Origin: Muricoccus roseus
Lineage (GTDB): Bacteria > Pseudomonadota > Alphaproteobacteria > Acetobacterales > Acetobacteraceae
DNA: 64,000 nucleotides
Assembly (NCBI RefSeq): GCF_900141905.1
Contig: NZ_FQZF01000006.1
Location: 142,254 to 206,253 of the forward strand
Reading direction: 5' to 3'
Shown here piece by piece: positions 25,891 to 35,850 of the stretch. The first letter of the stretch is position 1. The number at the start of each line of letters is the position of its first letter. The position numbers and the translations under genes are program-made. The notes under the pieces are model-generated. The model was not told the DNA's origin. It made no database searches and was given only the letters and a program-made list of their open reading frames with translations.

Positions 25891-26056
25891 GTCCGCCGCC
25901 GTCCTCGCTGCGAAACGCGGCGCGGCAAGGATGTGGAAAGGGTTCCCCCATCATCCTGGCTCCCAGGCGGCGGAGAAGGCTAACATCACCGGGAACCGAG
26001 CAAAGGCGGCCCCGAAGCGCCATGGCGCCGGGCCGGCCGATCAGGGATTGTAGCCG

Positions 26057-27511
26057 ATGACCCGCAGCCACCCGAAGCGCCCCCGAACCGAGCACAGCCA
26101 GAGCTCGCGGCCCGTCGTCCGGGCCATGCTGCCGGCCGTCTTCCTCCTCGGCCTCGCTGCCCCGGCGGGGGCCCAGACGCTGCAGGAGGCGCTGGCCCAG
26201 ACCTATGTGAACAACCCCACTCTGGCCACCGCCCGTGCCCAGCTGCGCGTGGTGGATGAGAACGTGCCCCAGGCCCTGGCGGGATGGCGGCCCACCGTCA
26301 CCCTTTCCGGCTCCGCCGGCTATGCCGAGGGGACGATCCGCTCCCGCTCGCAGACGACCTCGGGCCAGCGCATCGGCGTCACCACGGACCAGGACCGGAC
26401 CATCGGCACCGTGGCCGCGACGGTCACGCAGCCGCTCTACCGCGGCGGCCGCACCACCGCCTCCACCCGCCGTGCCGAGAACCAGGTGCTCGCACAGCGG
26501 GCGCGGCTGCTGGCGACCGAGCAGCAGGTCTTGCAGGACACCGTCTCCGCCTATGTGAACGTGATCCGGTTCCAGGAGGAGGTTCGCCTCAACCTGAACA
26601 ACGCCCAGGTGCTGCAGCGCCAGCTGGACGCGACGAACGAGCGCTTCCGCGTGGGCGAGATCACCCGCACCGACGTCGCCCAGGCGGAGTCGCGCCTCGC
26701 CGGCGCCCGTGCCTCCCGCGCCGATTCCGAAGGCCAGCTTCAGAACGCCCGGGCCACCTTCCAGCGCGTCATCGGCATCGCGCCGGCGCGGCTGACGGCA
26801 CCGCAGCCGCTGCAGCCGGCCGCCCGCAACGGCCAGGATGCGGCGCAGGTGGCGGCGCTGAACAATCCGGCGGTGGTGGCCGCGCTCTTCGACGAGGCCG
26901 CGAGCCGCGACTTCATCGACGTGCAGCTCTCCGCGCTGCTGCCGCAGGCCAGCCTCCAGGCGCAGGCCTTCCGCAACGACAACCAGCAGCTGATCGGCCA
27001 GCGCTCCATCGGCGAATCCGTGACGGCCACCGTCACCGTTCCGCTCTATCAGGGCGGCGCGGAATACTCGGCGGTCCGCCAGGCCCGGCAGGACGCCACG
27101 CGCCTCCGGCAGGTGGTGGACGACCAGCGGCGCGTGGCCTCCGCCCAGGCCATCCAGGCCTGGGAAACGCTGGTGAGCGCCCGCGCGACCGTGGACAGCG
27201 TGCGCGCCCAGATCCGCGCGGCCGAGATCGCGCTGGACGGCGTGCAGCGTGAGGCCGTGGTCGGCAGCCGCACCACGCTCGACGTGCTGAATGCCGAGCA
27301 GGAGCTGCTGAACGCCCGCGTCTCGCTGGTGCGCGCGCTGGCCAATGTGGTCACGGCCAGCCATTCGCTGGCGCAGGCCGTCGGGCGGCTGACCGCGCGT
27401 GACCTGGCCCTGCCCGTCGCCCTCTACGACCAGGAGGCCTATTACCGGGCGGTCCGTGACCGCTGGGCGGGCCTCGGCGACTATTCCGTCCCTCAACCCG
27501 TCCGCGATTGA
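26057..27511 (+). CDS. tolC: TolC-family outer-membrane channel protein
   Basis: 484 residues with a long basic start and a signal region (VVRAMLPAVFLLGLAAPAGAQ). It then shows the TolC repeat pattern: LQEALAQTYVNNPTLATARAQLR, TVTQPLYRGGRTTASTRRAE in the first half and VTVPLYQGGAEYSAVRQARQD in the second, and long coiled-coil helices. The late GSRTTLDVLNAEQELLNARVSL motif is characteristic. It forms a trimeric outer-membrane tunnel used in type I secretion and RND efflux. It lies between pcm and popZ, a common alphaproteobacterial order. It could serve the RND pump at 9-13 kb, which lacks its own channel gene. Confidence 0.93.
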   Translation: MTRSHPKRPRTEHSQSSRPVVRAMLPAVFLLGLAAPAGAQTLQEALAQTYVNNPTLATARAQLRVVDENVPQALAGWRPTVTLSGSAGYAEGTIRSRSQTTSGQRIGVTTDQDRTIGTVAATVTQPLYRGGRTTASTRRAENQVLAQRARLLATEQQVLQDTVSAYVNVIRFQEEVRLNLNNAQVLQRQLDATNERFRVGEITRTDVAQAESRLAGARASRADSEGQLQNARATFQRVIGIAPARLTAPQPLQPAARNGQDAAQVAALNNPAVVAALFDEAASRDFIDVQLSALLPQASLQAQAFRNDNQQLIGQRSIGESVTATVTVPLYQGGAEYSAVRQARQDATRLRQVVDDQRRVASAQAIQAWETLVSARATVDSVRAQIRAAEIALDGVQREAVVGSRTTLDVLNAEQELLNARVSLVRALANVVTASHSLAQAVGRLTARDLALPVALYDQEAYYRAVRDRWAGLGDYSVPQPVRD

Positions 27512-27527
27512 ACCCAGGGAGCTCCGC

Positions 27528-28163
27528 ATGTCCGGCGCCGCCACCGCACCCGGTCAGGACCCTTCGATGGAGGACATCCTCGCCTCCATCCGCAAGATCC
27601 TGAACGAGGAGGAAGCGCCGGCAGCTGCCGCGGAAGCGGCGGAGGCGGAGGCGGCGGAGCCGCTGGAGCTGACCGAGGCGATGCTGGTCGCGGTCCCGCC
27701 CCAGGAAGAGCCGGCAACGCCGACCGAGGCCGAGCCGGCCCCCGAGCCACCAGCGCCCGCCGCGCCGATTCCTCCCGGCCCGGTGCAGCCGGCCTTGCTG
27801 GAGACGAGGCCAGCCGCCGTCGAGACTGCGGCCGAGGTGCCGCCTGTCACGGCCCCGGCTCCCGTGGCGCCGGCACCGCCCTTCGTCGCGGCCGTTCCCG
27901 AACCGGCCGTGGCCGAATCCGCCGAGGGGCTTGTCGCGCCCGCGACGGCCGCCGCCGCGGCGGCGCTGCTCGGCCAGCTCGCCAGAACCGTCGCGGCGGA
28001 GCGCGCCGCGCCGGTCCATCGCGGCGGCCCCTCCATCGAGGATGTCGTGCGTGAAGAGGTGCGACCCCTGCTCAAGGAGTGGATGGACGCGCATCTGCCC
28101 GCCCTGATGGAGCGGCTGGTGCGGGCCGAGATCGAGCGGGTGGTCAGCCGCTCCCTCGGCTAG
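27528..28163 (+). CDS. popZ: PopZ-family polar organizing protein (DUF2497)
   Basis: 211 residues. A conserved N-terminal helix (PSMEDILASIRKILNEEE) is followed by a long disordered Ala/Pro/Glu-rich spacer (~30-155), then a conserved C-terminal oligomerisation region (SIEDVVREEVRPLLKEWMDA...ERLVRAEIERVVSRS). This three-part plan is that of Caulobacter PopZ, which forms a polar matrix anchoring ParB-bound chromosome origins and recruiting cell-cycle regulators. It starts 16 bases after tolC and precedes valS, as in many alphaproteobacteria. Confidence 0.9.
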   Translation: MSGAATAPGQDPSMEDILASIRKILNEEEAPAAAAEAAEAEAAEPLELTEAMLVAVPPQEEPATPTEAEPAPEPPAPAAPIPPGPVQPALLETRPAAVETAAEVPPVTAPAPVAPAPPFVAAVPEPAVAESAEGLVAPATAAAAAALLGQLARTVAAERAAPVHRGGPSIEDVVREEVRPLLKEWMDAHLPALMERLVRAEIERVVSRSLG

Positions 28164-28234
28164 GCACGGCGGGCGGGGCAGGGGGGCGTGAACGGCCCTT
28201 GACGGCGGGGCCGCCGCTCCGCCAAGCCTCCGCC

Positions 28235-30931
28235 ATGCTCGACAAGACGCTTTCGCCCGCCGGCTTCGAGCCGCGCCTCTATCAGGGGTGGGAGGGTGCC
28301 GGGGCCTTCACGGCCAATCCGGCCTCCAACGCCAAGCCCTTCACCATCATGATTCCGCCGCCCAATGTGACGGGCAGCCTGCATGTCGGCCACGCGCTGG
28401 ACGTCACCATCCAGGACACGCTGATCCGCTTCCGCCGGATGCAGGGCCGGGACGCGCTGTGGCAGCCCGGAACGGACCATGCCGGCATCGCAACCCAGAT
28501 GGTGGTCGAGCGCCTGCTGGCGAGCGAGGGCAAGGACCGGCGCGAGATGGGGCGTGAAGCCTTCCTCGAGCGGGTCTGGCAGTGGAAGGCCGAGAGCGGC
28601 GGCACCATCACCCGCCAGCTCCGCCGCATGGGCGCCAGCCTGGACTGGTCCCGCGAGCGCTTCACCATGGATGAGGGCCTATCCGAAGCGGTGCGCGAGG
28701 TCTTCGTGACGCTCCACCGGCAGGGCCTGATGTACCGAGACCGGCGGCTGGTGAACTGGGACGTGAAGTTCCAGACGGCCATCTCCGACCTCGAGGTGGA
28801 GAGCAAGGAGGTCAAGGGCAGCCTCTGGCACCTGCGCTACCCCGTGGAGGGCCAGCCCGGCCGCTTCCTCGTCGTGGCGACCACCCGGCCCGAGACGATG
28901 CTGGGCGACACGGCCGTGGCCGTGAACCCGGAGGACGAGCGCTTCCGGGATCTGATCGGGAAGTTCGTGATTCTGCCCATCGTCGGCCGGCGAATCCCGG
29001 TGGTGGCCGATGCATACTCCGATCCCGAGAAGGGCTCGGGCGCGGTGAAGATCACCCCCGCCCACGACTTCAACGATTTCGAGGTGGGTCGGCGGCATGA
29101 GCTGCCCTCGCCGAGCGTGCTGGACGCCGAGGGCAAGGTCACCCTTGCCGAGATCGAGGGCGAAATCCGCGCGGTGGAGGGCATCGCCCAACCGGAGGCC
29201 CTGCGCGCGCTCGCCGGGCTGGAGCGATTTGAGGCCCGCAAGGCCATCCTGGCTGAGCTGGAGCGGCTGGAGCTGATCGAGAAGATCGAGCCTCACACCC
29301 ATGCCGTGCCGCATGGCGACCGTTCCGGCGTGCCGATCGAGCCGCGCCTGACCTGGCAGTGGTATGTGGACGCCGCGACCCTGGCCAAGCCCGCTGTCGA
29401 GGCGGTGGAGACCGGCAAAACCCAGTTCGTGCCGAAGCAGTGGGAGAACACCTTCTTCGCCTGGATGCGTGACATCCAGCCCTGGTGCGTCTCCCGCCAG
29501 CTCTGGTGGGGCCACCAGATCCCGGCCTGGTACGGGCCGGACGGGCATATCTTCGTCGAGCGCACGGAGGCCGAAGCCGTCGCCGCGGCCCGCTCCCATT
29601 ACGGCGAGGACCGGGAGCTGACGCGCGACCCGGACGTGCTGGACACCTGGTTCTCCTCCGGGCTCTGGCCCTTCTCCACCCTGGGCTGGCCGAAGCAGAC
29701 GCCGGAACTGGCGCGCTACTACCCCGGCGACGTGCTGGTGACGGGCTTCGACATCATCTTCTTCTGGGTCGCCCGGATGATGATGCTCGGCATTCACTTC
29801 ATGGGCGACGTGCCCTTTAGGGTGGTGAACATCCACGGCCTCGTGCGCGACGAGCGCGGGCAGAAGATGTCCAAGTCCAAGGGCAACGTCATGGACCCGC
29901 TGGAGCTGGCGGATGCCTACGGCGCCGATGCGCTCCGCTTCACCCTGGCCTCCTTCGCGGGACCGGGGCGGGACGTGCGGCTTGGCCGGCAGAAGGTGGA
30001 GAGCAACCGCGCCTTCGTCACCAAGCTGTGGAACGCGGCCCGCTTCTGCGAGATGAGCGGCATCGCGCCCGACGCCGCCTTCAACCCGATGACGGCGAGC
30101 ACGCCGCTGGCGCGCTGGATCATCGATGCGGGCAATGCGGCGATCGCGGAGGCGACGGCCGCGCTGGAGGCCTATCGGCTCGATGACTATGCCGCAGCCC
30201 TCTACCGCTTCACCTGGGGCAGCTTCTGCGACTGGTTCCTCGAGCTGGCCAAGCCGGCCCTGACCGGGCCGGACGGGGTGGAGAAGGACGAGGCCAAGGG
30301 TGCCGCGCAGCACGTGTTGGGCCTTATCCTCCGCCTCGCCCATCCGGTGATGCCCTATGTCACGGAAGAGCTGTGGGACCGGTTCGGCTATGGCGCCGAA
30401 GGTAGCCTCATCCGCATGGCCTGGCCGGAGCCAGTGGCCGTGATGGGCGCCGAGGAGGCCCGGGCGGAGCTGAACTGGCTGGTCGCCTTCATCTCCGAGG
30501 TCCGCACCGTGCGGGCTGAGGTGAATGTGCCGCCTTCCGTTACCGTGCCGCTGCTGGTGCAGGGCGCCTCGGCCGAGACCCTGGCCCGCGCCGAGCGTTG
30601 GATCGAGCCGATCCGCCGCATGGCCCGCGCCACCGAGGTGCGCCCGCTGGAGGGTGCCCTGCCGGAAGGCGTGGCCCAGGCCGTGGTGGGCGAAGCGACG
30701 GTGATGCTGCCCCTCTCCGGCGTGGTGGACCTGGCGGCCGAGCGGACGCGGCTGGCCAAGGAGCATGCGAAGGTGGAGGCCGAGGCGCGCAAGATCGCGC
30801 AGAAGCTCGCCAACCCCGACTTCACTAGCCGGGCGAAGGAGGAGGTGGTGGAGGAGACGCGGGAGCGGCTTTCCACCGCCGAGGCCGAGGCGGCGCGGCT
30901 GGCCGCGGCCATCGCCCGCATCGCGGCCTGA
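28235..30931 (+). CDS. valS: valyl-tRNA synthetase
   Basis: 898 residues, class I synthetase that joins valine to tRNA-Val. The HIGH-type motif is in PPPNVTGSLHVGHAL and the KMSKS loop in GQKMSKSKGNVMDP. A CP1 editing domain lies between them (TTRPETMLGDTAVAVNPEDE). The C terminus has the long coiled-coil typical of ValRS (LAAERTRLAKEHAKVEAEAR to the end). ATG 28235 begins MLDKTLSPAGFEP, matching the family start. It lies 71 bases after popZ and is probably co-transcribed with a tiny membrane protein 11 bases downstream. Confidence 0.97.
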   Translation: MLDKTLSPAGFEPRLYQGWEGAGAFTANPASNAKPFTIMIPPPNVTGSLHVGHALDVTIQDTLIRFRRMQGRDALWQPGTDHAGIATQMVVERLLASEGKDRREMGREAFLERVWQWKAESGGTITRQLRRMGASLDWSRERFTMDEGLSEAVREVFVTLHRQGLMYRDRRLVNWDVKFQTAISDLEVESKEVKGSLWHLRYPVEGQPGRFLVVATTRPETMLGDTAVAVNPEDERFRDLIGKFVILPIVGRRIPVVADAYSDPEKGSGAVKITPAHDFNDFEVGRRHELPSPSVLDAEGKVTLAEIEGEIRAVEGIAQPEALRALAGLERFEARKAILAELERLELIEKIEPHTHAVPHGDRSGVPIEPRLTWQWYVDAATLAKPAVEAVETGKTQFVPKQWENTFFAWMRDIQPWCVSRQLWWGHQIPAWYGPDGHIFVERTEAEAVAAARSHYGEDRELTRDPDVLDTWFSSGLWPFSTLGWPKQTPELARYYPGDVLVTGFDIIFFWVARMMMLGIHFMGDVPFRVVNIHGLVRDERGQKMSKSKGNVMDPLELADAYGADALRFTLASFAGPGRDVRLGRQKVESNRAFVTKLWNAARFCEMSGIAPDAAFNPMTASTPLARWIIDAGNAAIAEATAALEAYRLDDYAAALYRFTWGSFCDWFLELAKPALTGPDGVEKDEAKGAAQHVLGLILRLAHPVMPYVTEELWDRFGYGAEGSLIRMAWPEPVAVMGAEEARAELNWLVAFISEVRTVRAEVNVPPSVTVPLLVQGASAETLARAERWIEPIRRMARATEVRPLEGALPEGVAQAVVGEATVMLPLSGVVDLAAERTRLAKEHAKVEAEARKIAQKLANPDFTSRAKEEVVEETRERLSTAEAEAARLAAAIARIAA

Positions 30932-30942
30932 GGGCCGGGGGC

Positions 30943-31128
30943 GTGAGGTTTTTCGACTTCTTCGCCCTGGCCGTGCTCGCGACCGTGCCCATCCTGTGGT
31001 GCCGGTCGCGGCTGCCCAGGCTGGGGCGGGAGCCGCCCATCACGGACCGCCAGGCGGTCCGGATCGGGGCCCTCATCTCGGTCATTCTTTGCGGGATCTA
31101 TATCGTCCGCTACGTCGTGTATCGGTGA
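30943..31128 (+). CDS. small predicted membrane protein
   Basis: 61 residues from a GTG start, 11 bases after valS and on its strand. Two hydrophobic segments ([18 protein letters not shown] and [20 protein letters not shown]) suggest a small two-helix inner-membrane protein with a short Arg-rich loop. I do not recognise a family. The tight spacing, codon use and clear membrane pattern support a real gene, but it could be spurious. Confidence 0.55.
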   Translation: MRFFDFFALAVLATVPILWCRSRLPRLGREPPITDRQAVRIGALISVILCGIYIVRYVVYR

Positions 31129-31207
31129 ACGGCGGGAGGGTTGCGCGGACTGCAACCCAGCCCGGGTCCGCAGCTTCTGTCACTTAGTGCCTCCGGGCGC
31201 ATTCTCT

Positions 31208-31220
31208 CGTGACAGTCACG
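31208..31220. promoter_or_regulatory. palindrome upstream of the MFS permease
   Basis: CGTGAC-A-GTCACG, a perfect six-base inverted repeat around one base, lies 18 bases before the transporter start. A second small repeat (GGTTGC/GCAACC, 31139-31157) is further upstream. Either could be an operator; no regulator is adjacent. Confidence 0.35.
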
Positions 31221-31237
31221 GACTTACGAGGTTCCCA

Positions 31238-32563
31238 ATGCCCGATCAGGTCGCGCCCAGCCGTCAGGACGAAAGGGCGGATACGCGCCGCCGTGTCTGG
31301 GCGATCGTGGGCGGATCCTCGGGCAATCTCGTCGAGTGGTACGACTTCTACGTCTATGCCGCGACAGCGCTCTATTTCGCGCCGAACTTCTTTCCCTCCG
31401 GGGACCGCACGACCCAGCTGCTGAACGCAGCCGCCATTTTCGCGGTCGGTTTCCTCATGCGCCCGATCGGCGGCTGGCTCTTCGGGATGATCGGTGATCG
31501 CTACGGCCGCCGCACCTCGATGATGATCTCGGTGCTGATGATGTGCTTCGGCTCGCTGATGATCGCGGTACTGCCGACCTACGCCAGCATTGGGGTCGCC
31601 GCGCCGACCCTGCTGGTCGTTGCCCGGCTGATCCAGGGGCTTTCGGTGGGCGGCGAGTATGGGACGAGCGCGACCTATATGAGCGAGGTGGCCGCGCAGA
31701 AGCATCGCGGCTTCTTCGCCTCCTTCCAGTATGTCACGCTGATCGGCGGCCAGCTCCTGGCCCTGCTCGTGCTCGTCGTGCTGCAGGGCATCTACACGCC
31801 GGAGGAAATCCGCGCCTGGGCCTGGCGCATTCCCTTCTTCATCGGCGCCGCCGCCGCCATCGTCGCGCTCTTCCTGCGCCGCGCCCTGCATGAGACGACG
31901 ACCGCCGAGACGCGCGCGAAGGAGGGCACGGGTACCATTCGCCTGCTGCTGCGCCATCCGAAGCCGCTGCTGCAGACCATCTTCCTCACCTCGGGCGGCA
32001 GCCTCGCTTTCTACACCTACACGACCTACATGCAGAAGTTCCTGGTCAACACCTCCGGCTTCACGGCGGAGCGCGCGAGCGTGACCATGACCTTCGTCCT
32101 GTTCTGCTACATGCTGCTCCAGCCCCTTTTCGGCGCGCTGTCCGACCGCGTGGGCCGGCGGATCTGCCTCATCCTCTTCGGCCTGGGCGGGGCGATCATG
32201 ACCGTGCCGCTGCTGACCCTGCTGGCCGGCGTGAGCACCTCCTTCGGTGCCTTCGCCATCATCCTGGGCGCGCTCGCCGTGGTCAGTTTCTACACCTCCA
32301 TCTCCGGCGTGGTGAAAGCGGAGCTGTTCCCGGCCGAGATCCGGGCGCTGGGCGTGGGGCTGGGCTACGCCATCGCCAATTCGCTCTTCGGCGGCACGGC
32401 CGAATATGTCGCGCTGTGGTTCAAGGCGCAGGGCATGGAGAGCACCTTCTTCTGGTACGTCTCCGGCTTCTGCGTCCTCTCCCTGCTCTCCGCGCTCTCG
32501 ATGCGCGACACGCGGGTGCATGGGCACCTCGCGCGGGAGCAGGCGGCCGGCGCGATCCGGTGA
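31238..32563 (+). CDS. MFS transporter, metabolite:H+ symporter (KgtP/ShiA-like)
   Basis: 441 residues with about twelve membrane helices. It opens with [21 protein letters not shown], then [14 protein letters not shown] (the MFS loop 2-3 motif) and [20 protein letters not shown], all hallmarks of the MHS family that takes up 2-oxoglutarate, citrate, shikimate or proline-betaine with protons. The ligand cannot be chosen from sequence. The start at ATG 31238 has a GAGG site. It overlaps the exonuclease start as GTGA, so the two are translationally linked even though their functions look unrelated. Confidence 0.9.
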   Translation: MPDQVAPSRQDERADTRRRVWAIVGGSSGNLVEWYDFYVYAATALYFAPNFFPSGDRTTQLLNAAAIFAVGFLMRPIGGWLFGMIGDRYGRRTSMMISVLMMCFGSLMIAVLPTYASIGVAAPTLLVVARLIQGLSVGGEYGTSATYMSEVAAQKHRGFFASFQYVTLIGGQLLALLVLVVLQGIYTPEEIRAWAWRIPFFIGAAAAIVALFLRRALHETTTAETRAKEGTGTIRLLLRHPKPLLQTIFLTSGGSLAFYTYTTYMQKFLVNTSGFTAERASVTMTFVLFCYMLLQPLFGALSDRVGRRICLILFGLGGAIMTVPLLTLLAGVSTSFGAFAIILGALAVVSFYTSISGVVKAELFPAEIRALGVGLGYAIANSLFGGTAEYVALWFKAQGMESTFFWYVSGFCVLSLLSALSMRDTRVHGHLAREQAAGAIR

Positions 32564-33117
32564 TCGTCTTCCTCGATTTCGAGGCGAGCGGCCTCGGGAA
32601 GCGCAGCTTCCCCATTGAAGTCGGCTGGGTCGGGGAGGATGGAGGCGAGGAGTCGCATCTTATCCGCCCCGCCCCGGATTGGGACGAGTGGAACGAGGAA
32701 GCGGAGGCGATTCACGGCCTTTCCCGGGAACAGCTGGTGCGGGAGGGGGAGCCGCATGGTGCGGTGGCCCGCCGCATGGTCGATCGGCTGGCCGGGCACG
32801 ATCTCTACGCCTCGGCGCCCTCCTGGGATGGGCAGTGGCTGAGTCGCCTGCTGCGAGCGGCCGGGCTGCCGCGCCACGCCCTGCGCCTGCGGGATACGGA
32901 GGAGGCACGACAGGCAGCGGCCATCGCGGCGCTGGCGGAAGTCGGACGCGACCCATCACGCCATGAAGGGCTGGTAATCGAGGTTCTCGGCGAGGCCGCA
33001 AGGGAGGCGGGGGAGGGCGTCCCGGCTCACCGGGCGCTGGAGGATGCGAAGCGCGAGATGCGGATTTGGCGCGGCATGGGCGACCGGGTCCGGGCCGCGC
33101 TGGCCCGAGAGGGCTGA
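32560..33117 (+). CDS. DEDDh-type 3'-5' exonuclease-like protein
   Basis: 185 residues from a GTG start overlapping the transporter stop. Exo I motif is [13 protein letters not shown] (D and E metal ligands), a middle aspartate is in [14 protein letters not shown], and the C-terminal [14 protein letters not shown] supplies the H and D of the DEDDh set. The domain is DnaQ/RNase T-like but short, so it could trim RNA or DNA ends. It is not the replicative epsilon subunit, judging from size and context. Its role is unknown. Confidence 0.75.
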   Translation: MIVFLDFEASGLGKRSFPIEVGWVGEDGGEESHLIRPAPDWDEWNEEAEAIHGLSREQLVREGEPHGAVARRMVDRLAGHDLYASAPSWDGQWLSRLLRAAGLPRHALRLRDTEEARQAAAIAALAEVGRDPSRHEGLVIEVLGEAAREAGEGVPAHRALEDAKREMRIWRGMGDRVRAALAREG

Positions 33118-33131
33118 AGCCGGCCGCCCTG

Positions 33132-33777
33132 TCAGGGGCGCGTGGCGGCGAGGAGTCCCGGCCAGTCCGAGGCGCGGATACGAGCCAGCGGCGCGAAGCC
33201 GGGCCCCTCAGCCGTGGGGCGGAAGGCGACGATTTCCCCTTCGCCGAGCTCCGAGAAGGCCGCGCCCGCCGCATCTACGATGTTGGGTCGATGGGCCACG
33301 ATGAGCAGCACCTCCCCGGCGCCCGGCGCCCGCCGCCCGCCGCAGCATGTCGCGGAGGGCCTGGGCCTGAGGGGAATCCGGGCCCTTGGCGAGCATCCGC
33401 CCGCCATCGTTCAGCGCCGCCTCCGTTTCGGCGGGAGGCGCGTCCATCAGCACCGCCGCTTCCCGCGCACGGCAGTATTCGCTGGTCACGGCCCGGGTGA
33501 CCGGCACGCGGATGTCGCGCAGCGCCGCCCCGATCTCCCGCGCGACGCGGCGGCCGGCCTCGCTGAGGTTCCGCTGCGTCCTGCAGTCGGCGAAATCCAG
33601 GGCCTCGGCATCCGTCTGCGCGCTCTCCGTCGCGGGGTGGCGCATGTAGAGGACCAGGCCGCCCTCGCGCAGCGCAGATGCCAGCTCGGCGGGGTTGGCC
33701 ATGGGCGGGGAGGGCTGGGCCCGGGCCAAGCAGGCGCCGGCCAGCAGGCCCGCGATGAGAAATGGCGTGATGCGCAT
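33132..33777 (-). pseudogene. histidine phosphatase family protein, interrupted by a frameshift
   Basis: The N-terminal part (from ATG 33777) has a signal peptide (MRITPFLIAGLLAGACLARA) and phosphoglycerate-mutase-like sequence with MRHPATES, including the catalytic RH pair, and NLSEAGRRVAREIG. It runs correctly to about RDMLRRAAGAG. The expected continuation GEVLLIVAHRPNIVDAAG, with the second histidine, is found in another frame and reaches a stop at 33132. The break lies in a GC repeat at roughly 33312-33345 and needs removal of one base or addition of two to restore one protein. It is either a real pseudogene or a sequencing or assembly error. Confidence 0.75.
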
Positions 33778-34052
33778 GGCAAACCCCCATCCCTGAGACG
33801 GTCAGGGAGAAGGTTACGGCATCGCGACGGAAGCGGCGTTGACATGCGCGTGTCCGTCGGGTGGCGCTGAGGCGCCGGTTATGGCCTGCTGCCACCCGCG
33901 GATGCCGGGACGCGCTTTCCGGGCCATGGGAACGCGCCCGCACCGCCTCCGCGCGCGCCTCAACCGGTCCCCTTGCCTAGCTGTATTGCGCGGCACGCGG
34001 TTGCGACGATCGGAATGTTGCGGGATACAGCCGGGCGAGAGAGGGAAATGCC

Positions 34053-35777
34053 ATGCCGGACAACACTTGGGACAAGTCCCGCCTTCCCAGCCGCCATGTG
34101 ACCGTGGGGCCGGAGCGCGCGCCGCACCGCTCCTACTACTATGCCATGGGCATGACCGAGGAGGAGATCGCCCAGCCGCTGGTGGGCGTCGCCACCTGCT
34201 GGAATGAGGCGGCCCCCTGCAACATCGCCCTCAGCCGCCAGGCGCAGAGCGTGAAGGCCGGGGTGAAGCAGGCCCATGGCAGCCCGCGCGAGTTCACCAC
34301 CATCACCGTGACCGACGGCATCGCCATGGGCCACCAGGGCATGAAGTCCTCCCTCGCCAGCCGCGACGCGATCGCGGACACGGTGGAGCTGACCATGCGC
34401 GGCCACTGCTACGACGCGATGGTGGGCCTCGCCGGCTGCGACAAGTCTCTGCCCGGCATGATGATGGCCATGCTGCGCCTGAACGTGCCCAGCGTGTTCA
34501 TGTACGGCGGCTCCATCCTTCCCGGCACCTACAAGGGCAAGGACGTGACGGTCGTGGACGTGTTCGAGGCGGTCGGCATGCATGCCGCCGGACGCATGTC
34601 CGACGAGGACCTGCATGAGCTGGAATGCGTCGCCTGCCCGAGCGCCGGCGCCTGCGGCGGCCAGTTCACCGCGAACACCATGGCCACCGTCTCCGAGGCG
34701 ATCGGCCTTGCGCTCCCCGGCTCGGCCGGCGCTCCCGCGCCCTATGAGGACCGGGACAAGTGGGCGGTGGAATCCGGCCGCGCCGTGATGGACCTGCTGC
34801 GCAAGAACATCCGCCCGCGCGACATCGTCACGAAGGAAAGCCTCTACAACGCGGCGCTGATCGTCGGCGCGACCGGCGGCTCCACCAATGCGGGCCTGCA
34901 CCTGCCGGCCATGGCGCATGAGGCCGGGATCAAGTTCACCCTGCAGGACGTGGCCGAGATCATGCGCAAGGCGCCCTATATCGGGGACCTGAAGCCGGGC
35001 GGCCGCTACGTGGCCTATGACGTCTACAAGATCGGCGGCATCCCCGTGATCGTGAAGGCGCTGCTGGATGCCGGGCTGCTGCATGGGGACTGCATCACGG
35101 TCACGGGTAAGACCCTGGCCGAGAACCACCGCGAGGTGATCTTCCCGAAGGACCAGGACGTGATCCGCCCCGTCTCCAACCCGCTCAGCGAGACGGGCGG
35201 CGTGGTCGGGCTGAAGGGCAACCTGGCTCCGGACGGCGCGATCGTGAAGATCGCCGGCATGAAGGAGCTGCGCTTCGAGGGCACGGCGCTCTGCTTCGAC
35301 TGCGAGGAGGATGCCTTCGCCGCCGTGGAGAGCCGGGCCTACAAGAAGGGCGACGTGATCATCATCCGCTACGAGGGTCCTCGAGGCGGCCCGGGCATGC
35401 GCGAGATGCTCTCGACCACCGCCGCCCTCTACGGCCAGGGCATGGGCGGTGACGTGGCCCTCATCACCGATGGCCGCTTCTCCGGCGCCACGCGCGGCTT
35501 CTGCATCGGCCATGTCGGGCCGGAAGCCGCCGTTGGCGGGCCGATCGCCCTGCTGAAGGACGGCGACCGGATCGTGATCGATGCCGAGAAGGGCACCATC
35601 GACGTGGACCTCTCCGAAGAGGAGCTGGCGGCACGCCGCGCCGAGTGGAAGCCGCGCAAGACCGACTACAACTCGGGCGCGCTCTGGAAGTACGCCCAGC
35701 TCGTCGGTCCGGCCTATCTCGGCGCCGTTACTCATCCGGGCGGCGAGGCCGAAACCCACGTCTACGCCGATATCTGA
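34053..35777 (+). CDS. ilvD: dihydroxy-acid dehydratase
   Basis: 574 residues; converts 2,3-dihydroxy-3-methylbutanoate or -pentanoate to the branched 2-keto acids for valine, isoleucine and leucine synthesis. The iron-sulphur cysteines are C56 ([10 protein letters not shown]), C129 ([10 protein letters not shown]) and C201 (SAGACGGQ). Their spacing of 73 and 72 fits the [2Fe-2S] type, which is the shorter, more oxygen-tolerant class. It starts at ATG 34053 with a purine-rich GAGAGAGGGAA site. The 275 bases upstream hold no gene. A short ORF and pdxA follow on the same strand. Confidence 0.95.
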   Translation: MPDNTWDKSRLPSRHVTVGPERAPHRSYYYAMGMTEEEIAQPLVGVATCWNEAAPCNIALSRQAQSVKAGVKQAHGSPREFTTITVTDGIAMGHQGMKSSLASRDAIADTVELTMRGHCYDAMVGLAGCDKSLPGMMMAMLRLNVPSVFMYGGSILPGTYKGKDVTVVDVFEAVGMHAAGRMSDEDLHELECVACPSAGACGGQFTANTMATVSEAIGLALPGSAGAPAPYEDRDKWAVESGRAVMDLLRKNIRPRDIVTKESLYNAALIVGATGGSTNAGLHLPAMAHEAGIKFTLQDVAEIMRKAPYIGDLKPGGRYVAYDVYKIGGIPVIVKALLDAGLLHGDCITVTGKTLAENHREVIFPKDQDVIRPVSNPLSETGGVVGLKGNLAPDGAIVKIAGMKELRFEGTALCFDCEEDAFAAVESRAYKKGDVIIIRYEGPRGGPGMREMLSTTAALYGQGMGGDVALITDGRFSGATRGFCIGHVGPEAAVGGPIALLKDGDRIVIDAEKGTIDVDLSEEELAARRAEWKPRKTDYNSGALWKYAQLVGPAYLGAVTHPGGEAETHVYADI

Positions 35778-35793
35778 TCGGAACGAGGCAGCC

Positions 35794-35850
35794 ATGATCC
35801 GCGCACGGGATGCGGCGCGGATCGGCGCCGTGCCAGTCTTGCCGGCATGA
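35794..35850 (+). CDS. possible 18-residue leader peptide coupled to pdxA
   Basis: A short ORF ([18 protein letters not shown], 18 residues) begins with ATG 35794 and has a good ribosome site (AACGAGG). Its stop overlaps the pdxA start as ATGA. pdxA itself has no clear Shine-Dalgarno sequence before its ATG, so translation of this ORF could carry ribosomes to pdxA. It does not resemble any protein I know, and it lacks a run of a single regulatory codon typical of attenuators. Coupling is inferred from layout only. Confidence 0.4.
   Translation: MIRARDAARIGAVPVLPA

Noticed and set aside
25130..27544. Minus-strand open frame of about 800 codons over pcm and tolC
   Set aside because: The opposite strand holds two recognisable conserved genes, and the antisense product resembles no family.
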